DNA from: JALRBM01 sp966186595
Lineage (GTDB): Bacteria > Patescibacteriota > Saccharimonadia > Saccharimonadales > Saccharimonadaceae
Assembly: GCA_966186595.1 (NCBI GenBank)
Contig: CBIFWO010000027.1
Coordinates: 1-11,825 of the forward strand
Direction of reading: 5' to 3'
Length of the DNA stretch: 11,825 nt
Both the position numbers and the translations under genes were made by a program. Position 1 is the stretch's first letter. Every line of letters starts with the position of its first letter. Shown here piece by piece: positions 1 to 5,867 of this stretch. The notes beneath the pieces were generated by a model. The model was not told the origin of the DNA, ran no database searches, and was given only the letters and a program-made list of their open reading frames with translations.

Positions 1-89
1 TGGTGCGCGAGAGAGGACTTGAACCTCCACGGCCTAAAGCGGCCACCAGCCCCTCAAGCTGACGCGTCTACCAATTCCGCCACTCGCGC
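1..89 (-). tRNA. tRNA-Leu (anticodon GAG), CCA encoded
   Basis: The minus strand folds as a class II tRNA. The 7-bp acceptor stem pairs GCGCGAG (89-83) with CTCGCGC (11-5), followed by an A discriminator (4) and an encoded CCA (3-1). The anticodon stem TCAGC/GCTGG encloses the loop TTGAGGG, giving anticodon GAG (55-53), which reads CUC and CUU leucine codons. A long variable arm with its own GGCC pairing, as expected for tRNA-Leu, precedes the T arm with TTCAAGT in the loop. The D arm carries the usual GGTAGACGC sequence. The gene is complete and reaches the left edge of the window. It lies 33 nt after the solute-binding protein gene and appears to have its own promoter. Confidence 0.97.
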
Positions 90-110
90 TTATAGGGATT
101 AACTTGCCCG

Positions 111-139
111 ATTATAACGTAGCTAGGGTGTTTTGTAAA
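111..139 (-). promoter_or_regulatory. Promoter of tRNA-Leu, overlapping the end of the upstream gene
   Basis: On the minus strand a -35 box TTTACA (139-134) is separated by exactly 17 nt from a perfect -10 box TATAAT (116-111). The expected transcription start is near 103-104, about 15 nt before the mature tRNA 5' end at 89. The -35 box lies inside the last codons of the solute-binding protein gene and the spacer contains its TAG stop (125-123). This is the best sigma-70-like promoter in the window. Confidence 0.8.
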
Positions 140-1919
140 CCGATTCGCGCTCAACACTCCAGTACAGAATACCCGCAAAACGATCCTGGGACGAGACTAG
201 CGTCATTTTTGGATCGAAGGCCTGAATGCGCTTATTCACAACATACTCAGCAACAGATTGGTAGAGGGCAATCGCCGGCGCATCATCAAGCCACTGTTTT
301 GCGAATGCTTTGTACTTTATATTACGAAGCTCTGGCTCGAGGCGTGACCTGGCACTTGCCAGCGCTGCATCGGCGTTACTGTTGATATAGTTTGAAAAAT
401 TATATCCGTTCATTCCTATCTGAGATGAGTGCCAATAGGCGTACACATCTGGATCACCCCCGATAAAGAGTTCGTACAAAAGGACATCGTAGTTACGTTG
501 CTGGAGGATGCTCTGCACAAAATTAATTGAGGGGTCATTGGGATCGACGACATTTGGAATCACCTCCACACCAAGTTTGCGCCATTGTCCGGCCAGCACT
601 TCTAATGTCTTTTCATATTGAGGATTCTTGGTCGTAGCAATTGTTAGTTGCAACTTGGTATCACCCTTCTTGCGCACATCCCCCACTTGCTGCCACCCCG
701 CCTGATCGAGGAGTGCTTTTGCCCGATTGAGATCGGCAGCTGGCACCCGCGGAACGTCTACCCCAGTTAGCTGCCCACTAACGAATGGAAGCTCTAGAGC
801 AGGAACTTTGTCGCCAAAACTTTTTCGAATCGCACTCGTATCGGTCGCTAGTTGCAATGCCTGACGGATTACCTTGTCCTTTAGCAAAGGGTGATCGTTA
901 TTAAGTAGCGCATATACACCACTGTTAACCGGTCGTGTAATGACATTGTAATTGTGCATGTCAATCTGACCCTCTGAGATGCCGAGTGCATCTGTTGCCC
1001 CACTCACCTCACCGGTTCGCAGCGCCTTCACGATGTCATCCTGTGTATCATAGGCATGGATTTCAAAGCGTCCTAATTTTGGCGCACCCTTATAGTAGCG
1101 ATCGAATGCACTCATATTCACGACTGCCCCGCTAGAATCGCCGCCCGAACTCTGCAACAAGCGAAAGGCAAACGGGCCACTACCAAGCGGCGATCTACTA
1201 AAAGTATTCTCGCGGATAGCGCCCGGTGAGACATCTCGCAGTTTGTGCTCTGGCAGGACAGAAAACGTTAGGGCATGAGGAAAGGCAGCATAGACAGCGG
1301 GAAGCTTAAAGTGAACAGTGGTGTCGTCAAGTGCGCCGACAACCACATCCTGCCAGTTGATCCTTAGGGGTGAACGTACCTCTGGATTCTTGATCAAGTT
1401 GACGGTAAACGCAACGTCTTTGGCCGTAAGGCGTGTACCGTCGTGCCAGTAAGCATTGTCTCGAATCTTGACTGTATATCCAGTTCCAGCCGGATCAACC
1501 TGGATGCCCTCCGCCAAATCGCCACTTAAGTGGCCAGTTGAATCATACGAATAGAGGGACGAGAATATCAGGCGGCTTGCCGTGATCTCGGCATTTGTTG
1601 TTGCATACAGTGGATTAAGAGTATCGATTTGGCCCAATGATGCCTCGGCATAGGTACCGCCCGATGCCGCAGCGGTATCACGATATCCCTGCTGGAACCA
1701 GACAAACTGGAGACTCACGGCCGCGATAATCACCCCTACCAGTAGCAGCCACCCAATAATATGCCGGCGCACACTTCGGATATTATCAAGACGACCAACG
1801 ATGAATTTACGCGCATGACGAACGGTCGCCGTCTCTGCTTTTTTCACACGACGTGACATTTTCTTGCTGTCAAAATTCAGCTTGCGAAATTGTTTCCAGC
1901 CCTCTTTTTCTTCTGCCAC
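123..1919 (-). CDS. Membrane-anchored ABC-type peptide/solute-binding protein (SBP family 5)
   Basis: The 598-residue product resembles the extracellular binding proteins of oligopeptide/nickel ABC importers (SBP_bac_5, OppA/DppA-like). A basic cytoplasmic N-terminus of about 50 residues precedes one hydrophobic segment (about 54-75), then the binding domain (about 88-590). That domain has the typical start (LGQIDTLNPLYATTNAEI) and the family pattern WHDGTRLTAKDVAFTV. There is no lipobox cysteine, so it is probably held by an uncleaved signal anchor, with the ligand domain outside the cell. The frame stays open upstream to 1979, overlapping secG, but GTG at 1919 has a strong ribosome binding site and follows the secG stop by 13 nt, so I chose it. 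No permease or ATPase gene is adjacent, so its partner must be elsewhere, or it acts in another way. The substrate cannot be told from sequence. Confidence 0.9.
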   Translation of the reverse strand: MAEEKEGWKQFRKLNFDSKKMSRRVKKAETATVRHARKFIVGRLDNIRSVRRHIIGWLLLVGVIIAAVSLQFVWFQQGYRDTAAASGGTYAEASLGQIDTLNPLYATTNAEITASRLIFSSLYSYDSTGHLSGDLAEGIQVDPAGTGYTVKIRDNAYWHDGTRLTAKDVAFTVNLIKNPEVRSPLRINWQDVVVGALDDTTVHFKLPAVYAAFPHALTFSVLPEHKLRDVSPGAIRENTFSRSPLGSGPFAFRLLQSSGGDSSGAVVNMSAFDRYYKGAPKLGRFEIHAYDTQDDIVKALRTGEVSGATDALGISEGQIDMHNYNVITRPVNSGVYALLNNDHPLLKDKVIRQALQLATDTSAIRKSFGDKVPALELPFVSGQLTGVDVPRVPAADLNRAKALLDQAGWQQVGDVRKKGDTKLQLTIATTKNPQYEKTLEVLAGQWRKLGVEVIPNVVDPNDPSINFVQSILQQRNYDVLLYELFIGGDPDVYAYWHSSQIGMNGYNFSNYINSNADAALASARSRLEPELRNIKYKAFAKQWLDDAPAIALYQSVAEYVVNKRIQAFDPKMTLVSSQDRFAGILYWSVERESVYKTP

Positions 1920-1926
1920 GCGAGAT

Positions 1927-1934
1927 ACCCCCTT
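1927..1934 (-). promoter_or_regulatory. Shine-Dalgarno fixing the GTG start of the solute-binding protein
   Basis: AAGGGGGT on the minus strand ends 7 nt before GTG (1919-1917); its run of Gs ends 8 nt before. Its first two bases are also the last two of the secG TAA stop, so termination of secG delivers ribosomes onto this site. It supports the GTG start over ATG codons further upstream or downstream. Confidence 0.75.
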
Positions 1935-2166
1935 ACTGAGAGGCCGGCAAAAGCAGCCCGGCCAAAATCGAAAGCACAAAAATAACCGCTAAAATAATCG
2001 AAACTTCAAATAAATTCTTGTCGATACCACGACGCGTGGTAAAGAGCTCGCCCGAGCTTCCAAACCCCGCGCCCAACGACGCACCTCTCTGCTGCAATAG
2101 GATCGTGAGAACCATTAAAATTGCCGAACCGACCGTCACTATCTGTAAAATACTATCCATACTCAT
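1933..2166 (-). CDS. secG: Preprotein translocase subunit SecG
   Basis: The 77-residue product has the SecG pattern. Two membrane helices (about 4-24 and 53-74) are joined by a short loop that carries the family signature LLQQRGASLGAGFG, followed by the polar segment GSSGELFTTRRGIDK. SecG is the small auxiliary subunit of the SecYEG channel in the cytoplasmic membrane and assists SecA-driven export. The length is normal for bacterial SecG (about 70-110). The first ATG is supported by AGAAGG 8 nt upstream; a second ATG two codons later is possible but its spacing is too long. It follows the holin-like gene by 2 nt and precedes the exported solute-binding protein gene by 13 nt, so the three are almost certainly cotranscribed and translationally coupled. 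Confidence 0.92.
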   Translation of the reverse strand: MSMDSILQIVTVGSAILMVLTILLQQRGASLGAGFGSSGELFTTRRGIDKNLFEVSIILAVIFVLSILAGLLLPASQ

Positions 2167-2168
2167 AT

Positions 2169-2564
2169 TTATGACCTTCTCTCTTGTTGACGCTCATACT
2201 GAAGTTCTAGCGCACTACTTACTATATAGTTTACCAAACTAAGGACCAGACCGGTAAGTACTGAATTCCAAAAGGTCATATTGAGACCCGGCGTGAGCTT
2301 GAGCGAAATATACACCATAAACCCATTAACAATAATCGTGAACAAACCTAATGTCAGGAGAATTGCCGGCAGCGAAAGAATAATGACGATGGGTTTTAGA
2401 ATACTGTTGATGACAGAAAAAATAAGTCCAGCAAGTAGAAATACCCATGCGCTGCTCTCGAGATCAGCGGTGCCATACCCCGTTCCGAATAGCCTCACCG
2501 CAATCCATAGACCGAATGAATTAAGCACCCATCGGACAACAAAAACAAGAAATTGTCTTTTCAT
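2169..2564 (-). CDS. Small YvlD/phage-holin-4-superfamily membrane protein
   Basis: The 131-residue integral membrane protein has four predicted helices (about 5-25, 40-57, 60-84 and 97-119) and a charged C-terminus (ELQYERQQERRS). The stretch GLIFSVINSILKPIVIILSLPAILLTLGLF carries the NSILKPI...LP...LTLG pattern of the family called mycobacterial 4-TMS phage holin (Phage_holin_4_2, YvlD-like). Despite the name, these are usually chromosomal proteins of unknown role and are not lysis genes; nothing here suggests a prophage. The last two Arg codons form the Shine-Dalgarno of secG. ATG at 2564 has only a weak upstream ribosome site, and a possible promoter lies very close. Function unknown; an envelope-stress role is known for some relatives but cannot be inferred here. 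Confidence 0.85.
   Translation of the reverse strand: MKRQFLVFVVRWVLNSFGLWIAVRLFGTGYGTADLESSAWVFLLAGLIFSVINSILKPIVIILSLPAILLTLGLFTIIVNGFMVYISLKLTPGLNMTFWNSVLTGLVLSLVNYIVSSALELQYERQQERRS
2175..2180 (-). promoter_or_regulatory. Shine-Dalgarno of secG inside the upstream gene
   Basis: AGAAGG (minus strand) sits 8 nt before the secG ATG at 2166 and encodes the Arg-Arg near the C-terminus of the upstream membrane protein. It selects the first of two nearby ATGs. Confidence 0.7.
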
Positions 2565-2575
2565 AAACTGATCTT

Positions 2576-2604
2576 ACTATAGCGTCTTTCAACCAAACTG
2601 CCTA
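2576..2604 (-). promoter_or_regulatory. Possible internal promoter before the holin-like gene
   Basis: On the minus strand TATAGT (2581-2576) lies 17 nt after TAGGCA (2604-2599), a 4/6 match to the -35 consensus. The -10 box ends 11 nt before the ATG at 2564, so transcripts would have almost no leader. This gap (2565-2607) between the pilin and the membrane gene is the longest inside the run, which fits an internal start. Moderate match only. Confidence 0.4.
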
Positions 2605-2607
2605 GGG

Positions 2608-3213
2608 CTAGCGGACAATAACGTAATAATTCATCCCGTAATCGGTTCCCCATTTTTGGCTCGTTGAGGTGAAATCACTCAGGCTCCCCGGGTCACATAA
2701 GGCATCGACTTCGGCATCTTTTCTTGGCTGACCTTCCAGGTGGGCGAATAAGTAGGTAATTGCACTACCGTTCTTAGTACATGTCGCCTTCATATACGCC
2801 TGTACGGGATTCCCCCTGTAGGTTCCGCAGATTCCGCCACTGTCATAATTACAGTTCAGTGGATCTTTAAAGTTGGTATCGCGGAGCACACCAGCCTCCT
2901 GTAGGCAGGTGGCCATGGATTTTGGATATACCCCAAGGTCACTCGGGCCAGCGTTTACCCATCCATTCCCGTTTCCATATAGTCCACATCCGCTGCCCGT
3001 ACCCATAAAGTTATTCTTTTGGAGCGCATACGCAGAGAACCCCGCCGCGAGTTGTGACATATCACTTTTGCGTTCATTGTCACGGGTGCGCTGCTGGTAA
3101 CCCGGATACAAGACCATCGTGATTGCCGCCAGAATCGCGATCACGACCATCACCGCCAAGAGCTCCATTAGGGTAAACCCACGTTCTTGATTGGAATGTT
3201 GCAAGATATTCAT
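2608..3213 (-). CDS. Type IV prepilin-like / pseudopilin protein
   Basis: The 201-residue product has a class III signal: a short leader (1-12, ending ERG), then FTLMELLAVMVVIAILAAI. The predicted prepilin peptidase cut is after Gly12, leaving Phe as +1 and Glu17 at +5. The hydrophobic helix runs to about residue 36. The C-terminal globular part contains six cysteines (76, 103, 121, 129, 145, 173), suggesting up to three disulfides in an exported domain. ATG at 3213 was chosen because AAGGGTGG lies just upstream; in-frame ATGs at 3234 and 3228 would add only 5-7 residues. The gene follows uvrC closely, on the same strand. No pilus ATPase, platform protein or prepilin peptidase gene is in the window, so it may be a minor or orphan pilin served by a system elsewhere. 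Confidence 0.88.
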   Translation of the reverse strand: MNILQHSNQERGFTLMELLAVMVVIAILAAITMVLYPGYQQRTRDNERKSDMSQLAAGFSAYALQKNNFMGTGSGCGLYGNGNGWVNAGPSDLGVYPKSMATCLQEAGVLRDTNFKDPLNCNYDSGGICGTYRGNPVQAYMKATCTKNGSAITYLFAHLEGQPRKDAEVDALCDPGSLSDFTSTSQKWGTDYGMNYYVIVR

Positions 3214-3248
3214 ACCACCCTTATCCATTACCATTAATCTACCACATC

Positions 3249-4736
3249 CTAGGAGGGCAGCAAATAGCGACGAATTACCTCCGCTTTCGAATCCCCGATA
3301 GCAGCCGTTAGCTCTTCGGGTGTTGCCCGCTGAACCCCACGCAGGCTTCCGAATGTGCGAATCAGTTTTCTCCTCGTGGCAGGTCCGATACCCGGAATAT
3401 CCTCGAGACTGCTTGCTGTTTGCTTCTTCCGCTTCAAAACTGTATGATAACTGACTGCAAAACGATGCGACTCATCACGAATACGCTGCAACAGCTTTAC
3501 GATATGTGTCGAGTGAGGCAGATTTACAAGTGTAAAGTCCTCGGTGATCGTTGCATAGCCCTCCAGTTCTTCAAGCTTCTGCTTATTCAAACTAACGTTC
3601 GATTTAGTATGATGAATAACGATTTGCTCTTCTCGCTTGGCTAGGCCGATAAATGGGATTGTTTCATGCCCCATCTGATCCCGCGCCTGGACCGCCGCAT
3701 CAAGTTGACCCTTGCCGCCATCAATCAGAAAGAGATTAGGCAGTCCCCAAGCCTTAACATTTTTCTCGCTTAAGCGGCGCCCGATCGTTTCGTTCATATT
3801 GTAAAAATCGTTGTTGTGCTCGATCCGCGTTTTGAATTTGCGATAATTTGCGCGGTCACTCACACCGTTCGTAAACACCACCATGCTTGCGACAACATTT
3901 GTGCCCCCCATGTGCGATATGTCGTAGCCCTCAATTCGACTAGGAACTTTCTTTAGGCCCAAGAGTTCACGCAGATCTGAAAGCGCGCGGTCCTTGCTAA
4001 TATTCTGAAACTCCTTGTCACCAAACATAATACGTCGCTGCAACTCACGTAGATCGCTTAGCTTATTGCGAAGACGAGCAGCATTTTCAAAATCATGAAG
4101 CTTTGCTGCCTGGTGCATTTCCTTTTCCAGCTCTCGGGCAAGGGTTTTTCTGCCTCCTTGGAAATAACGAATTAATTTCCTGAGCGTTATCTTATATTCC
4201 TCACTCGTTGTACCAGGTAGTGGGCTTAGACCTATATGCGCGTCAAGATCCGGACGAGCATTCGGGCTAGGCGTCTTCGTGTAGTAAGGAAAGATCTTGC
4301 GGAGATAGCGAAGTGCCTTTCGCACGGCATAGCCGTTGTAGTACGGTCCGTAATATTCCGCTCCATCGTCGGCCGGATGTCGGGTAAACTCAACATGCGG
4401 CCACTCACTTTTCATGTCAATACGAATAAAAAGTTGCGACCTGTCATCACGTAGCAAGATATTAAACCGTGGCATGTAGCGCTTGACCATTTCGCTCTCC
4501 AAAAAGAGTGCGTCGATCTCGCTCTCGGTCTCAATCCAGTCCGTATCTTCAATTTCTGCAACTAGCGCCTGGGTTTTTATATCCATGTCACGGGTATTTT
4601 GAAAGTATTGGCGCACGCGATTTTTTAGAATGGCCGCTTTGCCTACATAAATAATCTCGCCGGTTTTAGATTTGTGAAAATATACCCCTGGGCTGCGCGG
4701 CAATTCTTTTAATTTTTTCTGAAGCAACTGATTCAT
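3249..4736 (-). CDS. uvrC: UvrABC excinuclease subunit C, short cysteine-free form
   Basis: UvrC makes the two cuts flanking a DNA lesion after UvrA/UvrB recognition. The N-terminal GIY-YIG nuclease domain (about 11-95) retains PGVY (Y19), IYVGKA (Y30), R40 and the ESE region near 80-82. A UVR domain (about 197-232) would bind UvrB. The C-terminal RNase H-like nuclease keeps GYDISH (D272), LIDGGKGQL (D339) and RDESHRF (H424), so both cutting sites look intact. A helix-hairpin-helix region (444-493, DIPGIGPATRRKLIRTFGS) ends the protein. It is 495 residues against about 560-610 in well-known UvrCs. The gap between UVR and YDISH is only about 40 residues, and the four-cysteine cluster is absent (no Cys anywhere). 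There is no Shine-Dalgarno; a -10 box 8 nt before the ATG suggests leaderless mRNA. Confidence 0.95.
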   Translation of the reverse strand: MNQLLQKKLKELPRSPGVYFHKSKTGEIIYVGKAAILKNRVRQYFQNTRDMDIKTQALVAEIEDTDWIETESEIDALFLESEMVKRYMPRFNILLRDDRSQLFIRIDMKSEWPHVEFTRHPADDGAEYYGPYYNGYAVRKALRYLRKIFPYYTKTPSPNARPDLDAHIGLSPLPGTTSEEYKITLRKLIRYFQGGRKTLARELEKEMHQAAKLHDFENAARLRNKLSDLRELQRRIMFGDKEFQNISKDRALSDLRELLGLKKVPSRIEGYDISHMGGTNVVASMVVFTNGVSDRANYRKFKTRIEHNNDFYNMNETIGRRLSEKNVKAWGLPNLFLIDGGKGQLDAAVQARDQMGHETIPFIGLAKREEQIVIHHTKSNVSLNKQKLEELEGYATITEDFTLVNLPHSTHIVKLLQRIRDESHRFAVSYHTVLKRKKQTASSLEDIPGIGPATRRKLIRTFGSLRGVQRATPEELTAAIGDSKAEVIRRYLLPS

Positions 4737-4740
4737 CTTA

Positions 4741-4750
4741 TATAATTATA
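4741..4750. promoter_or_regulatory. Palindromic bidirectional -10 box for uvrC and the TPR gene
   Basis: TATAATTATA is its own reverse complement and so gives TATAAT on both strands: 4741-4746 for the plus strand and 4750-4745 for the minus strand. Each -10 box ends 8 nt before an ATG (4755 plus, 4736 minus). Transcription would therefore start at or within a base or two of each start codon. Neither gene has a Shine-Dalgarno. No good -35 box is visible on either side; those positions lie within the two coding regions. Confidence 0.72.
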
Positions 4751-4754
4751 AGCG

Positions 4755-5576
4755 ATGAACGGCAAAAAATTAGAACGGACAGCAACGACGCTACGGGATC
4801 AGGGCAAAGGCCTTGAGGCTGTCGGGGTGTACCAACAAGCAAAGAAAGCGTATATCGAGGATGGCGATCTGACACGAGCAGCCGGCATGCAGCATATGAC
4901 TGGCGTATCATACAAGATAGAGAACGACCTGGAGCATGCTCTTAATGCGCTGAACGAAGCAAGCAGGGATTACGAAGCGGCGGGTGATCTCCTAGGTCCT
5001 GGCCGGGTACAGCGAGATATCGGTATTATGTACGAATACTACGACCAGCTTGATCTCGCCAATGAACATCTCTTAAAAAGCAAGGAGTCATTGGAGGCCG
5101 CGCCCAAAGATGCTAAAACCGCAAATGGAGAGAAACGAAACGCGGAGTTGGGGATTACGCTCGCAAAGCTCGGACTGGTGGCGCTTCGCCTGTCGCACCT
5201 TGATCAGGCAGAACAATACATGATGGATGGCCTCGTCATGATCCGAGGAGCCGGTCATCCGTTCTATGAAATGACAACGCTCATGCATCTCGGATCGCTT
5301 TACTTTGCGACAGGTCATTACGGCAGAATGCTCGCCAACTTAGAGGCGGCACTGGGGATTATTTATGAATACAATATGCAAGAAGAGCAAACCAGACGTC
5401 TGGCACAGATTTGGGGCCTGATGGCGCATGGATATCTGAACCTTGAAAACATGGAAACAGCGCGCTATTTTGCCGAGAAATCTTTTACGGTCATTCATAA
5501 TCTGAGTGAATCCGCAGCCGGACCAGTTAAAAAAGATATTCAGGCCGAGGCATTACAGCACCAATTAGGAATCTAA
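4755..5576 (+). CDS. Soluble tetratricopeptide-repeat (TPR) protein
   Basis: The 273-residue all-helical protein has no signal peptide or membrane segment. Helix pairs with TPR-like spacing can be seen at about 44-76 (GVSYKIENDLEHALNALNEA), 84-117 (DIGIMYEYYDQLDLANEHLLKS), 134-165 (LAKLGLVALRLSHLDQAEQYM), 174-206 (HLGSLYFATGHYGRMLANLEAAL) and 216-249 (GLMAHGYLNLENMETARYF), and probably one weaker N-terminal pair (about 4-36). TPR arrays are protein-binding scaffolds; the partner is unknown. There is no effector or DNA-binding domain as in the larger TPR regulators. The gene is divergent from uvrC with 18 nt between start codons and shares its promoter palindrome, so the two may be co-expressed; whether they work together is unknown. 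No Shine-Dalgarno precedes the ATG. Confidence 0.85.
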   Translation: MNGKKLERTATTLRDQGKGLEAVGVYQQAKKAYIEDGDLTRAAGMQHMTGVSYKIENDLEHALNALNEASRDYEAAGDLLGPGRVQRDIGIMYEYYDQLDLANEHLLKSKESLEAAPKDAKTANGEKRNAELGITLAKLGLVALRLSHLDQAEQYMMDGLVMIRGAGHPFYEMTTLMHLGSLYFATGHYGRMLANLEAALGIIYEYNMQEEQTRRLAQIWGLMAHGYLNLENMETARYFAEKSFTVIHNLSESAAGPVKKDIQAEALQHQLGI

Positions 5577-5599
5577 ACGAATAGCCGTGTTGCCGATAA

Positions 5600-5608
5600 T
5601 GCTATACT
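5600..5608 (+). promoter_or_regulatory. Extended -10 promoter of the DUF4342 gene
   Basis: TGCTATACT combines an extended -10 TGn with TATACT (5603-5608). It ends 6 nt before the ATG at 5615, predicting an mRNA that begins at or next to the start codon. There is no Shine-Dalgarno and no convincing -35, which extended -10 promoters can do without. Confidence 0.55.
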
Positions 5609-5614
5609 GCAACT

Positions 5615-5863
5615 ATGACAGCAAACAAAACAGAAGAGTTCAGTGTCAGTGGCGAGGAGCTGCTAGCAAAAGTAAAATCACTTATAAATGAGGGGAATAT
5701 CCGCCGTCTCATCATCAAGGATGAGGATGGCAAGATCTTGGTTGAATTTCCTCTGACGATCGGCGTAGTCGGAGCAATTTTAGCACCCGTCCTTGCGGCC
5801 GTAGGTGCTATTGCCGCACTAGTCACTAAATGTACAATTATTGTCGAGCGCCGCGAGGAATAG
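5615..5863 (+). CDS. DUF4342 domain protein
   Basis: The 82-residue product matches the small DUF4342 family from memory. An N-terminal amphipathic part (EEFSVSGEELLAKVKSLINEGNIRRLIIKDEDGKILVEFPL, about 7-47) is followed by a glycine/alanine-rich hydrophobic segment (TIGVVGAILAPVLAAVGAIAALV, about 48-70), then a charged tail. One membrane-inserted hydrophobic segment is likely, with the N-terminal UBA-like helical region probably cytoplasmic. The function of the family is not established. The gene lies 38 nt after the TPR gene with its own -10 box, and ends 4 nt from the convergent trhO stop codon. Confidence 0.82.
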   Translation: MTANKTEEFSVSGEELLAKVKSLINEGNIRRLIIKDEDGKILVEFPLTIGVVGAILAPVLAAVGAIAALVTKCTIIVERREE

Positions 5864-5867
5864 ACGA

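Noticed and set aside
104..385. 93-codon open frame antisense to the 3' end of the solute-binding protein gene
   Set aside because: No Shine-Dalgarno, no domain pattern, and fully inside a well-supported gene on the other strand.
1920..1979. N-terminal extension of the solute-binding protein to ATG 1979
   Set aside because: It would overlap secG by 47 bp, has no ribosome binding site, and GTG 1919 has a strong Shine-Dalgarno at proper spacing.
2169..2564. Holin-like gene as evidence of a prophage
   Set aside because: The YvlD/holin-4 family is mostly chromosomal and no endolysin, capsid or integrase gene is present.
3214..3234. Prepilin start at ATG 3234 or 3228
   Set aside because: Only a few extra residues and no well-spaced Shine-Dalgarno; AAGGGTGG supports 3213. 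The difference does not affect the call.
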